Positions 36,880 to 45,746 of a stretch of DNA of 64,000 bases are shown here, piece after piece. Within the stretch, counting starts at the first letter, position 1. Each line of letters begins with the position of its first letter. Position numbers and translations under genes: made by a program. The notes under the pieces are model-generated. The model did no database searches and had not been told where the DNA came from. It saw only the letters and a list, made by a program, of their open reading frames with translations. Source of the stretch: Candidatus Competibacteraceae bacterium (GTDB lineage: Bacteria > Pseudomonadota > Gammaproteobacteria > Competibacterales > Competibacteraceae); the NCBI GenBank assembly GCA_016699715.1, contig CP065007.1, forward strand, positions 310,001 through 374,000, given 5' to 3'.

Positions 36880-37332
36880 TTACTCTCGCTCCTTTCCGCT
36901 CCGAGCGGGGGAAGGGAGCGCCACGGTTTCCGGTTCTGTTGCATTCACGCGGGTCTCTTCCTCTTTTGCCCCTGAAGGAAAGGAAGATTGAAGAGAGGAA
37001 GGGTTTTCCCGCGCCTCCAACATGGCCAGCCGTTGTGCCAGCCGGCGGATCAACCGTTCCTGCCGGGAACGATCCAGGTCCATGGTCAGCATCTTGAGCA
37101 GCAGCAGGCCGAAACCCAGCACGATGGCGAGGACGGGCGGGTAGCTGACTCCCATCTTATTGGCCAGCACGTCGAACAGGCGCGGGAACAGGCCGAGCAG
37201 GGCGACCGTTGCGGCGGCCCCGATCCACCAGATGGCGTAGGGACCGTGCAGATGATCGCGGCGGACCAGGAACAGAATGATGGCGGCAAGACCGACCCCG
37301 ATTGCCATCGAGGTAAGTTGGTAGGTGATCAT
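36880..37332 (-). CDS. DUF2304 family small membrane protein
   Basis: Encodes 150 residues from the ATG at 37332. Three membrane helices are visible (about residues 3-22, 31-50 and 67-85), with the conserved RRDHLHGPYAIWW loop, followed by a basic coil RLIRRLAQRLAMLEA. This is the DUF2304 pattern. Such proteins often sit beside a dolichol-phosphate-mannose-synthase-like GT2, as here, and probably help anchor or direct it. The last 45 residues are low-complexity and encoded by two palindromic repeats, so the native end is likely near residue 105. Confidence 0.82.
   Translation of the reverse strand: MITYQLTSMAIGVGLAAIILFLVRRDHLHGPYAIWWIGAAATVALLGLFPRLFDVLANKMGVSYPPVLAIVLGFGLLLLKMLTMDLDRSRQERLIRRLAQRLAMLEARENPSSLQSSFPSGAKEEETRVNATEPETVALPSPARSGKERE
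36885..36995. repeat. Two palindromic repeats in the 3' end of the DUF2304 gene
   Basis: CGCTCCTTTCCGCTCCGAGC with GGGGGAAGGGAGCG forms one hairpin, and CCTCTTTTGCCCCTGAAGG with AAAGGAAGATTGAAGAGAGG forms another. Both are translated in the low-complexity tail of the DUF2304 protein. Confidence 0.55.
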
Positions 37333-37340
37333 CAGGGGTA

Positions 37341-38048
37341 TCAGTCGTCGGCTGCGGGCGGCAGATGATTGTATCCGACCCGGGCGAGGCAAAGCAGGCT
37401 GGTTTGCAGCATGTATTTTCCCACAACCCACCAGGAGCGGAACACCCGAGAGGCGCCCAGCACGCGCGGTTGCATCGCCACCGGCACCTCGATGGTACGC
37501 AGGCCCTTGCGGCGCAGGATCAGCAATACACCGACATCCTGATAGTCGAGCAGGCTGGCTTCGCCGGAGGCGAGCACGGTGATCGCTCTGTGGTTGTAGG
37601 CCCGGAAGCCGGAGGTAATGTCTTCCAGTTCCAGACCGGTCAGCCAGCGGAAGTAGCTCCAGGCGATCTGCCGGGCACGGCTGGCGCGCTCTGGAAAGGC
37701 GCCGATGGCGACTTCGGCCTGACCGTCGACCAGCGGTTGCAGCAGGGCGCAGATACCTTGGGGTTCGTGCTGGCCGTCGGCGTCGAGGGTGATGGCGGTG
37801 CGGTAGCCTTGGCGCAGCGCGTAGCGCAGGCCGGTCTGAATCGCGCCCCAGGCCCCGAGTTGCAGGGCCAGTGGCAGCACGGTGGCGCCGGCGTTTCGAG
37901 CGGTTTGGGCAGTGGCGTCGCTGCTGCAATCGTCGATGACCACCACCGGACAGTGCCACAACTTCCGGACCTGGGCGACGATGGTCCCGACGGTGGCTTC
38001 CTCATTATGGGCGGGGATCAGGGCGATGAGGCCGTCGGGTTCAGCCAT
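37341..38048 (-). CDS. GT2 family polyprenyl-phosphate glycosyltransferase (DPM1-like)
   Basis: Encodes 235 residues. Features are LIALIPAHNEEATVGTIVAQV, VVIDDCSSDATA, ITLDADGQHEPQGI (metal-binding DAD), and SGFRAYNHRAI, all typical of dolichol-phosphate-mannose-synthase-like GT2 enzymes. These load a sugar onto undecaprenyl phosphate for GT-C transferases, which fits the GT-C-like gene at 34228. The next gene (DUF2304) starts eight bases after its stop. Confidence 0.9.
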   Translation of the reverse strand: MAEPDGLIALIPAHNEEATVGTIVAQVRKLWHCPVVVIDDCSSDATAQTARNAGATVLPLALQLGAWGAIQTGLRYALRQGYRTAITLDADGQHEPQGICALLQPLVDGQAEVAIGAFPERASRARQIAWSYFRWLTGLELEDITSGFRAYNHRAITVLASGEASLLDYQDVGVLLILRRKGLRTIEVPVAMQPRVLGASRVFRSWWVVGKYMLQTSLLCLARVGYNHLPPAADD

Positions 38049-38090
38049 CGACTGGTTCGCGCGCGGCCGGTGGGAGCGGGATCGCCTTTT

Positions 38091-38819
38091 TCATGTGCTG
38101 GTAACGTCCTCGGCATGGCCGAATACTTCGCTTCCCAGCTTGTCGGCGACCGGCGCGGGCGGCTTGGGGCACCATCGGCGAGACCGCGATCTTGCGCTGG
38201 ACCGGCCGCCGATGGCGCTGCTCGTAGTAGCGTACCTTGCGGTCGAAGGTGTACATGTCTGACTTGGACATCGACGATTTGAGTTCGCAAAGGATCAGTT
38301 CGCCGTTCTTGATAATGATGTCGATCTCGACCTGGTCGGGCGCACCGAAGACTATGCCTTCGTCGTCGAACTCGTTGACGTTTAGCACTTCGACGCCGAA
38401 GCTTTTTCCAGAACTCCCTTCAGCGCGGCGCGGAAACTGTGTTCCGGGGCGATCCTCCAGCGCACTCCCAGCGCGCCGATACCCTGTTCCTGTCGAGAGC
38501 GGGAAAGCTTGATTTCCTCCAGTAGTTCATTGTTCTTGCGATTTTGCTCGTCTCATTTGCGGCGCTGCTCCTCGGCGTGGGCGTCGAATTTGGCCGACCA
38601 TTCCTGCCACTCGCGGTCATGTTCATCCCACTTGCGACGCTGCTCGGCGCGGTCGGTGGCGAATTCTTGCAATATGCGCTCGAAGCAGGCGTCGAAGCTT
38701 TCCGGCGTGACCGCCGTTTGCCGGATCAGTTGTTCCAGCCATTGCCGGAAGTTGTGGTCTTGCTTGAGCAGTTCGGGGAGTTCGGCTCGCAGTTGGGTCT
38801 TGAGATCGGTCATGGTCAC
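38091..38819 (-). pseudogene. DUF3782/PD-(D/E)XK-like protein, decayed
   Basis: Pieces in three frames join into one protein. The N-terminus runs from 38819 (LKTQLRAELPELLKQDHNFR) through charged coiled repeats (RRKWDEHDREW) to a TGA near 38553, where a Trp codon is expected. Reading continues in the same frame (LLEEIKLSRSRQEQGIGALGVRW) until a one-base deletion in an A run near 38408. The next frame carries the nuclease-like core EIDIIIKNGELILCELKSS. A further shift near 38165 restores KLGSEVFGHAEDVTST and a TGA at 38091-38093. The core resembles the PD-(D/E)XK-type fold of DUF3782-like proteins. At least three lesions make it non-functional. Confidence 0.75.
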
Positions 38820-38991
38820 TCTTTGGCTCCCTTCGACTCGAGCGAGAGTATAGTCTACGCTACTTGATCGGGGTATCCAGCCCTTTTAAGGTGATCATAA
38901 CTTTTCCTGATTAGCAAGGTACTTTAGCCGACCCTATTTTGTGCCGAAAATCAGGCGTAAGTTGGCGTACCCTTCACGTTGGAGTCCGGTC

Positions 38992-39500
38992 ATGCCCATG
39001 AATCGCATCCAATTTCAACCCGGCTTGTCGCTGTCGGCGTTTCTGGAGCAGTTCGGCACCGAGGCTCAGTGCGAAGCGGCACTGGAACGCGCCCGCTGGC
39101 CGGACGGGTTTCGCTGTCCTCGCTGCGGTCAGGCGGCTCATTACGTCTTGCGCAGTGGCGGGCGTCAGACCTTCCAGTGCCAGAGCTGTCGGGTGCAAAC
39201 GTCCCTGATCACGGGGACCTTGTTCCAGGGTACCCATTTGGCGCTGACTCTCTGGTTTTTAGCCATTGACTTGATCAGTCGGGCCAAGACAGGGCTGTCC
39301 GCCCTGGCCCTGAAGCGCCAGCTCGGCGTGAGCTACCTCACTGCCTGGCTGATTCAGCACAAGATCATGCAGGCGATAGCCGAGCGCGATGCCCAATACA
39401 CCCTGTGCGGTGAGGTGCGGGTGGACGACGCCTATCTGGGCGGCGAACGGGTCGGCGGCAAAGCCGGCCGGGGCTCCGAGAACAAGGTCCCTCTTGATTA
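38992..39500 (+). pseudogene. IS1595-family transposase, truncated by an IS5-type element
   Basis: The N-terminal 170 codons remain, from the ATG at 38992 (GGAG seven bases upstream). FRCPRCGQAAHYVLRSGGRQ and CQSCRVQTSLITGTLF are the zinc ribbon of IS1595/ISXO2-like transposases. VRVDDAYLGGERVGGKAGRGSE is the start of the DDE domain. The frame is cut at 39500 by the terminal repeat of an IS5-type element and the rest of the gene is absent from the far side. Confidence 0.87.
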
Positions 39501-40096
39501 GGCCGTGTTCACAAAATTGTTAGCGAAGCATGATCACGATGAGGGCGAGGGTGACGAAAGCCAGGAAGTTGGCTTTGAGTTTTTCATAGCGGGTGGCGAC
39601 TCGGTGGAACTGTTTGAGTTTGTTAAAAAGGCGTTCGACTTTGTTGCGCTGTTGGTAGCGTTCCTTATCGTGGACGATGCGATCCCAGCGGTTCGCCTTG
39701 GGCGGGATGACCGGGGTGATACCCTTGGCGTCGAGCTGGGCGCGGATGGCGTTGCTGTCGTGGGCTTTGTCCATGGCGGCGTGCTGGATGCCGTCGCGTG
39801 AATCGAGGGCGTCGACGAGCGCTTCACCGACCGGGGCGTCTCCGGCTGGCCCCGCCGTGAGGCGGATCTCGATCCCATCGGCTTCGGAGGCACACACGGC
39901 ATGGATTTTGGTGCTGAATCCGCCCCGGGAGCGACCCTGGACCTGATCGCCTTTTTTTAGCGGCGCCGGCCGCGTGCGGGTGCGCCCGCACCACCGTGGA
40001 ATCCGCCAACACAATCCGCAGGTCCACGCCCTTGAGCCGCTTCAGCAACCCCAGAATCTCCCCCCAGACCCAAATTAGGATTTTGTGAACACGGCC
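39501..40096. mobile_element. IS5-family (IS427-like) element, internally deleted
   Basis: The ends are perfect 17-bp inverted repeats GGCCGTGTTCACAAAAT (39501-39517 and complement of 40080-40096), with TA on each side. At 596 bp the element is shorter than the usual 0.8-0.9 kb, and the N-terminal third of the transposase is missing. It joins an IS1595 remnant on the left to an IS630 remnant on the right. Confidence 0.85.
39520..40054 (-). pseudogene. IS5-family (IS427-like) transposase, N-terminally deleted
   Basis: On the minus strand the remaining frame begins LLKRLKGVDLRIVLADSTVVRAHPH, the first catalytic Asp region, and changes frame at a run of seven A (near 39952-39958) into LKKGDQVQGRSRGGFSTKIH. 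It continues with the second Asp region (DKAHDSNAIRAQL) and the Glu region (NKVERLFNKLKQFHRVATRYEK). A slippery A run between two frames is normal for IS427-type elements. The DNA-binding N-terminus is gone, so the protein is not expected to work. Confidence 0.83.
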
Positions 40097-40979
40097 TAGC
40101 CTGTAGTACCCCGCCGGCGGGTCGCCAGCGCTGGACGATGAAACTCTTGGCCGATCGCTTGGTTGAGTGGCGCCAAATCGACACGATTGCCCCCAATACC
40201 GTCGGTCGCGTGCTCAAAAAAACGATCTCAAACCCTGGCAACGTCAGGAATGGTGCATTCCCAGTGTGAGTCCCGACTATGTCTGGCATCTGGAGGATGT
40301 TCTGGACCTGTACGCCGAGCCCGATGATCCGCGCCATCCCCAAGTGTGTTTTGACGAAAGCCCGGTGCAGTTGACCAGCGAAACCCGTCATCCGCTGCCG
40401 GCTCGTCCGGGCCAGCCGGCGCGCCATGACTCTGAATATAAACGAGAAGGTACCGCTAATTTGTTTCTGTTCGTTCAGCCTCTGCGCGGCTGGCGTCAGG
40501 TCAACGTCACTTGCCAGCGGACCAAACGCGACTTTGCCGAGCAAATGCGGCGGCTGGTGGATGAGTACTTCCCCACGGCGGAACGGATCCGGCTGGTCAT
40601 GGATAATCTCAACACCCATACCCCCGCGGCCCTGTACGGGGTCTTTCCCGCGGAGGAAGCTCGTCGAATCACCCGCAAGCTCGAATTTCACTACACCCCC
40701 AAGCATGGCAGTTGGCTCAACATGGCCGAATGCGAGTTGGCCGTGCTCGCCGGCCAGTGTTTGGATCGGCGCATTTCGACGATCGACACCTTGCGGGAGG
40801 AAATCGCCGCGTGGCAAGGCCCGCGCAACCAACTCCAAACCAAAATCCACTGGCGGTTTGGTGCCGATGTGGCCCGGGTCAAACTCAAGCGTCTCTATCC
40901 GTCCTTGGAGCCCGCCGAAAATCTAGTCGGGCCAGATGAGGTTTCCGAACCTGTCAAAACTTGTGCGGCAGCCCACTAG
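40097..40979 (+). pseudogene. IS630-family transposase, 5'-truncated and frameshifted
   Basis: The remnant begins at the edge of the IS5-type element with PPAGRQRWTMKLLADRLVEW in one frame. At a run of seven A (near 40218) it changes frame into DLKPWQRQEWCIPSV. The DDE core follows: VCFDESPVQL, LVMDNLNTHTPAALY and FHYTPKHGSWLNMAECEL. It belongs to a different IS630 subgroup from the gene at 7784. The N-terminal helix-turn-helix is missing. Confidence 0.87.
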
Positions 40980-41157
40980 TGCGGAACTGTTCGAGGACCA
41001 GCGAGCCGTTCGGGAATTTGAAGGTTCTGTCGAAGCAGCCTTGACAGGAGGGATGTAGCTGGTTTGCATTTCTGTGCCTAGAAGACGGAATGAACTGGTT
41101 GTTGTGTTTTAGATAATATAAATTATAATTAAAAACAATTAATTAATCATGAAAGGC

Positions 41158-42892
41158 GTAACTTCTCAATAAGTCATGGCGGCCTTGGCTGACGATATTC
41201 AGTTAGAGTACCCCATCGAGTCTCCCATCCTCACCCTGGAATCACCCCCCGGCATGCCGACTCCCCCGATCCAACTCCCCGACCTCCCCCGACGCGGAAC
41301 GGACCCCGCTGGTCGAGCAGTTGTTGGCATTGATCGAAGCGATGGCCGAGACCATCCATCGTCAAGCAGAGACGATTCAGCAGTTGCGCGATGAGATTGC
41401 GGTGCTCAAGGGCGAGAAGCCGAAGCCGACGTTCAAGCCGAGCGGGATGGAGAAGCAAACCGATCCCAACGTGACGGACGCGTGACGGTGACGGTGACGG
41501 TGACGGGGAATCGAAGGGCAAACGGCCGGGTTCGGCGAAGCGGCACAAGACCCAGGACTTGATCATCCACGAGGAGTGTCCGATTCCGCCCCCGAGGCGG
41601 CGGGCGCCCGCTTTAAAGGGTATCGGGATTTTGTGGTGCAGGATCTGAAGATCGAGCCGCACAATACCCGCTATCGGCTGGAAGTTTGGCGGACCCCCGA
41701 CGGCGAGTATCTATACGGCGAGCTGCCGCCGGCGCTGCAAGACGGGCATTTTGGTCCGGGGTTACGTGCCTACGTGCTCTATCAGCACCATCAGTGTCAT
41801 GTCACCCAGCCGCTGTTGCGCGAACAACTGCTGGAATGGGGCATCGACCTCCCCAGGGGCAGATCGATGCCCTGCTGAGCGGGCACAACGAGCCGTTCTT
41901 TGCCGAAAAGGATCGGCTGCTTGCGGTGGGTCTAGCGGTGAGTTCCTTTATCTCGGTCGATGATTCGGGGCTCGCCATCAAGGCCGCAACGGCTACGTCA
42001 CGCAGATTGGCAATGATTTCTTTGCCTGGTTCTCCAGCACCGAGAGCAAGAGCCGGATCAATTTTCTGCAACTTCTACAAGCGGGCACACCGGTCTATCG
42101 GCTCAATGACGAGGCGTTGGCGTATTGGCGCGAGCAGGGGTTACCCCAGGCGCTCTGCCAAAACCTGATGGCGCATCCCACGGTGGAGGGGGTCACCACC
42201 GGCCTGGGAGCAACAGCTCGACGACTGGGGCCTGGTCACCGAACGGCATCGCCGCATCGCCACCGAAGCCCGGTGGGCGGGCTGTTCGCGAAAGGACTCT
42301 CGCACGACTTGGTGATCGTGAGCGACGGTGCCGGGCAGTTCGCCATTCTGCTGCCTTGTGTGGGGTGCATGCTGAACGCCTGATTCACAAACTCATCCCG
42401 CTCGATGAGAACCATCGCCAGGACCAGGAACGGGTGCGCGACGAACTCTGGACGCTCTACGCCGACCTCAAGGCGTACCAGCGCGACCCCGATCCAGCGG
42501 CGATGGACGCCCTGCGCGCGCCTTCGAGGCCCTCTTCACTCAGAAGACCTCCTTTGCGACCCTCAATAACACGCCAAGCGTCTGTATACCCATCAGTCCG
42601 AGTTGCTCCTGGTGCTCTTGCGCCCCGACGTCCCCGCACCAAGGCAGCGAGAACGACATCCGGGGGTTTGTGAAATGGCGCAAGGTCAGCGGCGGAACGC
42701 GCAGTGACTTGGGGCGACGCTGCCGCGACACCTTTGCCAGCTTGAAAAAGACCTGCCGGAAACTCGGGATCTCGTTCTGGGACTACCTGAACGACCGGAT
42801 CGGGCAGGTTGGTGCGATCCCCCCTTTGCCAGAGATCGTTCGAGAACGGGCGGCGGCGGCAGAGGCCGTGCCGTGAGTTATTGAGAAGTTAC
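41158..42892. mobile_element. IS66-family element with intact ends and 8-bp target duplication
   Basis: This 1735-bp element has inverted repeats GTAACTTCTCAATAA (41158-41172 and complement of 42878-42892) and a perfect 8-bp direct repeat TGAAAGGC (41150-41157 and 42893-42900). GTAA ends and 8-bp duplication are the IS66 hallmarks. Only a TnpC-like gene is present, no TnpA or TnpB, as in the single-gene subgroup. The coding part is badly decayed although the ends are perfect. Confidence 0.93.
41176..42876 (+). pseudogene. IS66-family transposase TnpC, multiple frameshifts
   Basis: Fragments in all three frames together give a TnpC of roughly 550 residues. In order: a leucine-zipper-like start (VEQLLALIEAMAETIH), KPTFKPSGMEKQTDP, FKGYRDFVVQDLKIEPHNTRY, HHCHVTQPL-like QHHQCHVTQPLLREQLLEWG, FFAEKDRLLAVGLAVS, DLVIVSDGAGQF, AERLIHKLIPLDENHRQDQ and the SENDIRGFVKWRKVSGGTRSD tail. 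At least seven frame changes and an in-frame stop occur. A (GTGACG)n microsatellite at about 41480-41500 coincides with one of them. Confidence 0.88.
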
Positions 42893-42962
42893 TGAAAGGC
42901 GACTTAAAAAGCATCAGGCTGATACAAAAGCGGGCTGATTTACAACAAACCCCCCGAAGTCG

Positions 42963-42991
42963 TTGACACCCGACTGGTTGCTTGTTAGGAT
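42963..42991 (+). promoter_or_regulatory. Sigma-70-like promoter of the second exported-protein locus
   Basis: TTGACA (42963-42968) and TAGGAT (42986-42991) are 17 bases apart, about 108 bases before the ATG at 43099. The leader then contains a perfect 7-bp hairpin (AAGCAAC, loop TTTTG, GTTGCTT, 43003-43021). The layout of strong promoter and long leader resembles the promoter pair at 6053. Confidence 0.65.
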
Positions 42992-43098
42992 TGACAGCAA
43001 TAAAGCAACTTTTGGTTGCTTCGGTGCAACAATACAACAAAACAACTGATGCTCTGACGGGTGATAGAGTTTCGAAAAGCCAAATCAGGGGGGGGGCG

Positions 43099-43563
43099 AT
43101 GGCTATAACGCACAGGGTGATTTGGGGGGTAGTGCTGGCCTTGGCCGGACATGGTGTTTGGGCGGCTAACCAGATACCCGTGCCCGCCGCATCCAGTCAA
43201 GCTCCATCGCCAAAGATCGTAAGGTCCACCGCTGACGAAGCCTTATTGAAGGAGCGGGTTCTGGCACGCTGGCAGGCGCTCATCGACCGCAAGTTTGATG
43301 CGATCTATCAGTTTGAAACTCCTGCCTATCGGGCGATCTATACGCCAAGTCAGGTTCGGTCTCAAAACAGTGGCCAACTCGAGTGGCGTATGGTAACTGT
43401 AAAGAAAATTGACTATGATGACCCTGATGTGGCGAGAATCCAGCTAGAGGTTGTATATCGTTATGCCGACCCGGGGGCTGGAGGCCAATCTTTCGATATG
43501 AAACAGACGGTTAGGGAAATTTGGTTGCGTAAAGACGGCCAATGGTGGCATCAGCAAAGTTGA
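43099..43563 (+). CDS. Exported NTF2-like domain protein
   Basis: Encodes 154 residues. The ATG at 43099 follows a run of G (AGGGGGGGGG) that serves as ribosome-binding site; the frame is open to 42982 but without signals. A signal peptide ends near GVWAANQ (about residue 24). The rest is a small NTF2/SnoaL-like alpha-beta fold: LLKERVLARWQALIDRKFDAIYQF, then RMVTVKKIDYDDPDVARIQLEVVY and VREIWLRKDGQWWHQ. It resembles the C-terminal domain of the fusion protein at 8970. It is probably periplasmic and acts with the exported proteins downstream; its function is unknown. Confidence 0.8.
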   Translation: MAITHRVIWGVVLALAGHGVWAANQIPVPAASSQAPSPKIVRSTADEALLKERVLARWQALIDRKFDAIYQFETPAYRAIYTPSQVRSQNSGQLEWRMVTVKKIDYDDPDVARIQLEVVYRYADPGAGGQSFDMKQTVREIWLRKDGQWWHQQS

Positions 43564-43672
43564 TGCGTTCTCTATACTTTTCGGTGTGGCAATCGCCACT
43601 TTACATCTCTAGGTTTGCGTCCTTGACTACTACCTAACCCATTGCAGGGGTTACTCACTTAAGGAGATAGGC

Positions 43673-45511
43673 ATGAAACGTAACAAGCTTTCCACGGCGC
43701 TGGCGCTGGCGACCGCGATGGGCGGTCTGGCCGGGGCTGCGTATGCACCATCCGCGGGTGCTATAAGCATCGCGGCCCAGAATCTGGGTGATGTGTTGAT
43801 TTTCCCGTATTACACGGCCCGGTGCCACAAGAACGAACTGGGCATTGTTGAGGATTGCTGGCAGACGCTGTTCAATATCACCAACACCAGCGATCAGACC
43901 TTGGTTGTCAAGCTCAAGTTCCTGGAGGGTTACAACTCCCGCGACGCCCTGGACTTCACGGTGGTGCTGTCAGCGCACGACGTGTTTGCCGGTTACGTTG
44001 ACAAGGGCGCTAACTATCCCGCTCAGGACACCCCGGCACGCTTCGTCAAGGCGCACGGTGAAACCACCTGTACCGTGCCTTTCATCTCGCAGACAACGGG
44101 CTTGTCGTTCAGCAAGTTTGCCTATTCGGCAGGTAACCGGGATCACGACGCTGCGGTTGACGAGAAGATGTCTTCGAACGACCGCACCTACGAGGGGTAT
44201 GTCGTCGCCATTGTCGAGGGGCACGCTCCCGCTGTTCCGCTGCCCGGCACGCCTGGCTCATATCCTGATAGTTGGGTCAGCGCTCATGTCACGAATGTTG
44301 CTGATGATGGCGAGACAGCGGGGGGGGTGAATTGCGACGCTGTCCGAACCTCCTTCACCAAGGCGAATATCGTCACGACCGCCAACGAGTTCGGCGAGCC
44401 GATCAATGCGCTGAAGGGCAACTACAACCTTCTGAATGTCAAGCGCGGCGTCGCGGCGGGTGGTTCAGCCACGACTTTGGCGAATTTCATTCGGATTAGC
44501 CCGGATGACGATGTTCCACAACCCGGTTTGAGCGGTGGCTGCGTTGCGGGCAATATGCGCTTCGATTCGGCTACTAGCTTGCGGAACCTGGCTTGGGCAC
44601 CGGCGTTGGATAACACTATAGCCAATTTGGATAACACTATAGCCAATAACGCGTGGTGCCCCAACCTGATTACGGCGCAATCGAACCAGCCCGGTTATGA
44701 CCACCTCGAACCGAGCTTGGCGGATGCCTACGATTCCGCTGTCACTTCGCCTAGTTCGATCGCCCTCGTCGATCCCACTTCCACCGTTGTGGAGGGTACG
44801 TGGCCCAACGGTGCGGGCTTCGCGGCGGTGAGCGAAGTATTGCGGGCGGCTGAGCTGATCAACGAATGGAGTTTCAATCCTGGGCTGGGTGTGAGTACCG
44901 AATGGGTGGTCACGCATCCGACCAAGAACTTCTTTGTGGATAGCTGGAAGTACTGGGGACCGATGTCGGCGTACAACGATCGGCGTTTCCCGTTTTTCAT
45001 CTATCCTATTCCGCTGCCGCCATTTGCCGAGGCGTTTTCGGGCGTGACCGATGGTCAATCCTGCAATCAGGTTACGCCTGTAGTTTACAATCGTAGCGAA
45101 GTACGTGCCGTTCTTACCGAAGGGGGTGTCATTCAGTCACCACTGCCGCGTAGCGATGACATGTCGCTGTGCTTCGAGACCAATGTGATCCAGTTCTCCG
45201 CCGGACGTCCCGTCCTGGATTCGAAGTTGACGCTGAATCTGACCGACGGAATGGCCCAGGCCTTTGGTGGTGAGTCCATCCCCGCTGGTTGGTTGGATCT
45301 GGACTTGACTACATCGCAAGCCGCGCAGTGGGGTGTGATAAAACCAGGTGTATTCGGCGGGTTTTTTGCCGAAGGTCCGCTGCTAGGCTCAGGTTTGCCA
45401 GCGATTGGCTTCATGATCAAACAGCGCGCCTTGACGGGGGATTACTTCAAGAACTTCGCCTACTTGATCGATCATTCCCGCAAGATTCCCTACGAGTCTC
45501 AAGAAGACTAG
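43673..45511 (+). CDS. Exported protein of unknown function, GDVL-PYYTAR family (copy 1)
   Basis: Encodes 612 residues with a clear AAGGAGAT site. The signal peptide is cleaved near PSAGA (about residue 30). The mature start is ISIAAQNLGDVLIFPYYTAR, and the protein aligns along its whole length with the next gene. Shared blocks include DCWQTL, TNTSD, VVLS-HDVFAGYV, GETTCTVP, ANEFGEPINALK-NYN, CPNLITAQSNQPG, VVTHPTKNFFVD, FSGVTDGQSCNQV, MSLCFETN and GLPAIGFMIKQRAL. Paired cysteines suggest disulfides. There are no membrane helices or C-terminal sorting signal. A duplicated 21-bp unit lies at 44606-44647. Likely a secreted or surface structural protein (inference). Confidence 0.82.
   Translation: MKRNKLSTALALATAMGGLAGAAYAPSAGAISIAAQNLGDVLIFPYYTARCHKNELGIVEDCWQTLFNITNTSDQTLVVKLKFLEGYNSRDALDFTVVLSAHDVFAGYVDKGANYPAQDTPARFVKAHGETTCTVPFISQTTGLSFSKFAYSAGNRDHDAAVDEKMSSNDRTYEGYVVAIVEGHAPAVPLPGTPGSYPDSWVSAHVTNVADDGETAGGVNCDAVRTSFTKANIVTTANEFGEPINALKGNYNLLNVKRGVAAGGSATTLANFIRISPDDDVPQPGLSGGCVAGNMRFDSATSLRNLAWAPALDNTIANLDNTIANNAWCPNLITAQSNQPGYDHLEPSLADAYDSAVTSPSSIALVDPTSTVVEGTWPNGAGFAAVSEVLRAAELINEWSFNPGLGVSTEWVVTHPTKNFFVDSWKYWGPMSAYNDRRFPFFIYPIPLPPFAEAFSGVTDGQSCNQVTPVVYNRSEVRAVLTEGGVIQSPLPRSDDMSLCFETNVIQFSAGRPVLDSKLTLNLTDGMAQAFGGESIPAGWLDLDLTTSQAAQWGVIKPGVFGGFFAEGPLLGSGLPAIGFMIKQRALTGDYFKNFAYLIDHSRKIPYESQED
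44606..44647 (+). repeat. Two perfect 21-bp in-frame tandem copies
   Basis: The unit starting TTGGATAACACTATAGCCAA occurs twice in direct succession and encodes LDNTIAN twice. The paralogue at 45747 lacks it, so it is a recent in-frame duplication in a loop region. Confidence 0.95.
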
Positions 45512-45746
45512 ACAGCGCCTGGCCTGTGAGATCGAGCGAAAACACAGGGCAGGGATGGCAGCGAAAATCTGAACGAGAGGTTCACTGTCGCATCAAGGAG
45601 TCAGTTCGCGCCAAGGATGGCGCTGGTGGCGGCGAGAAATTGACCTAATTGCTTCCGCAGAGTGATCCCTCTCGCAGTTTAAGGGTTCCTAGCTATAGAC
45701 TTCAGCCCTGTTCAGGGTTAACGATTTGAAATGTAAGGAGAAAGGC

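Noticed and set aside
37333..37959. N-terminal extension of the DUF2304 frame to a 359-residue protein
   Set aside because: The extension overlaps the well-supported GT2 gene out of frame and is Arg- and Pro-rich nonsense; the membrane protein begins at 37332.
42991..43098. Riboswitch in the leader of the NTF2-like gene
   Set aside because: Only one 7-bp hairpin is visible; no known riboswitch core or terminator-antiterminator pair could be seen.
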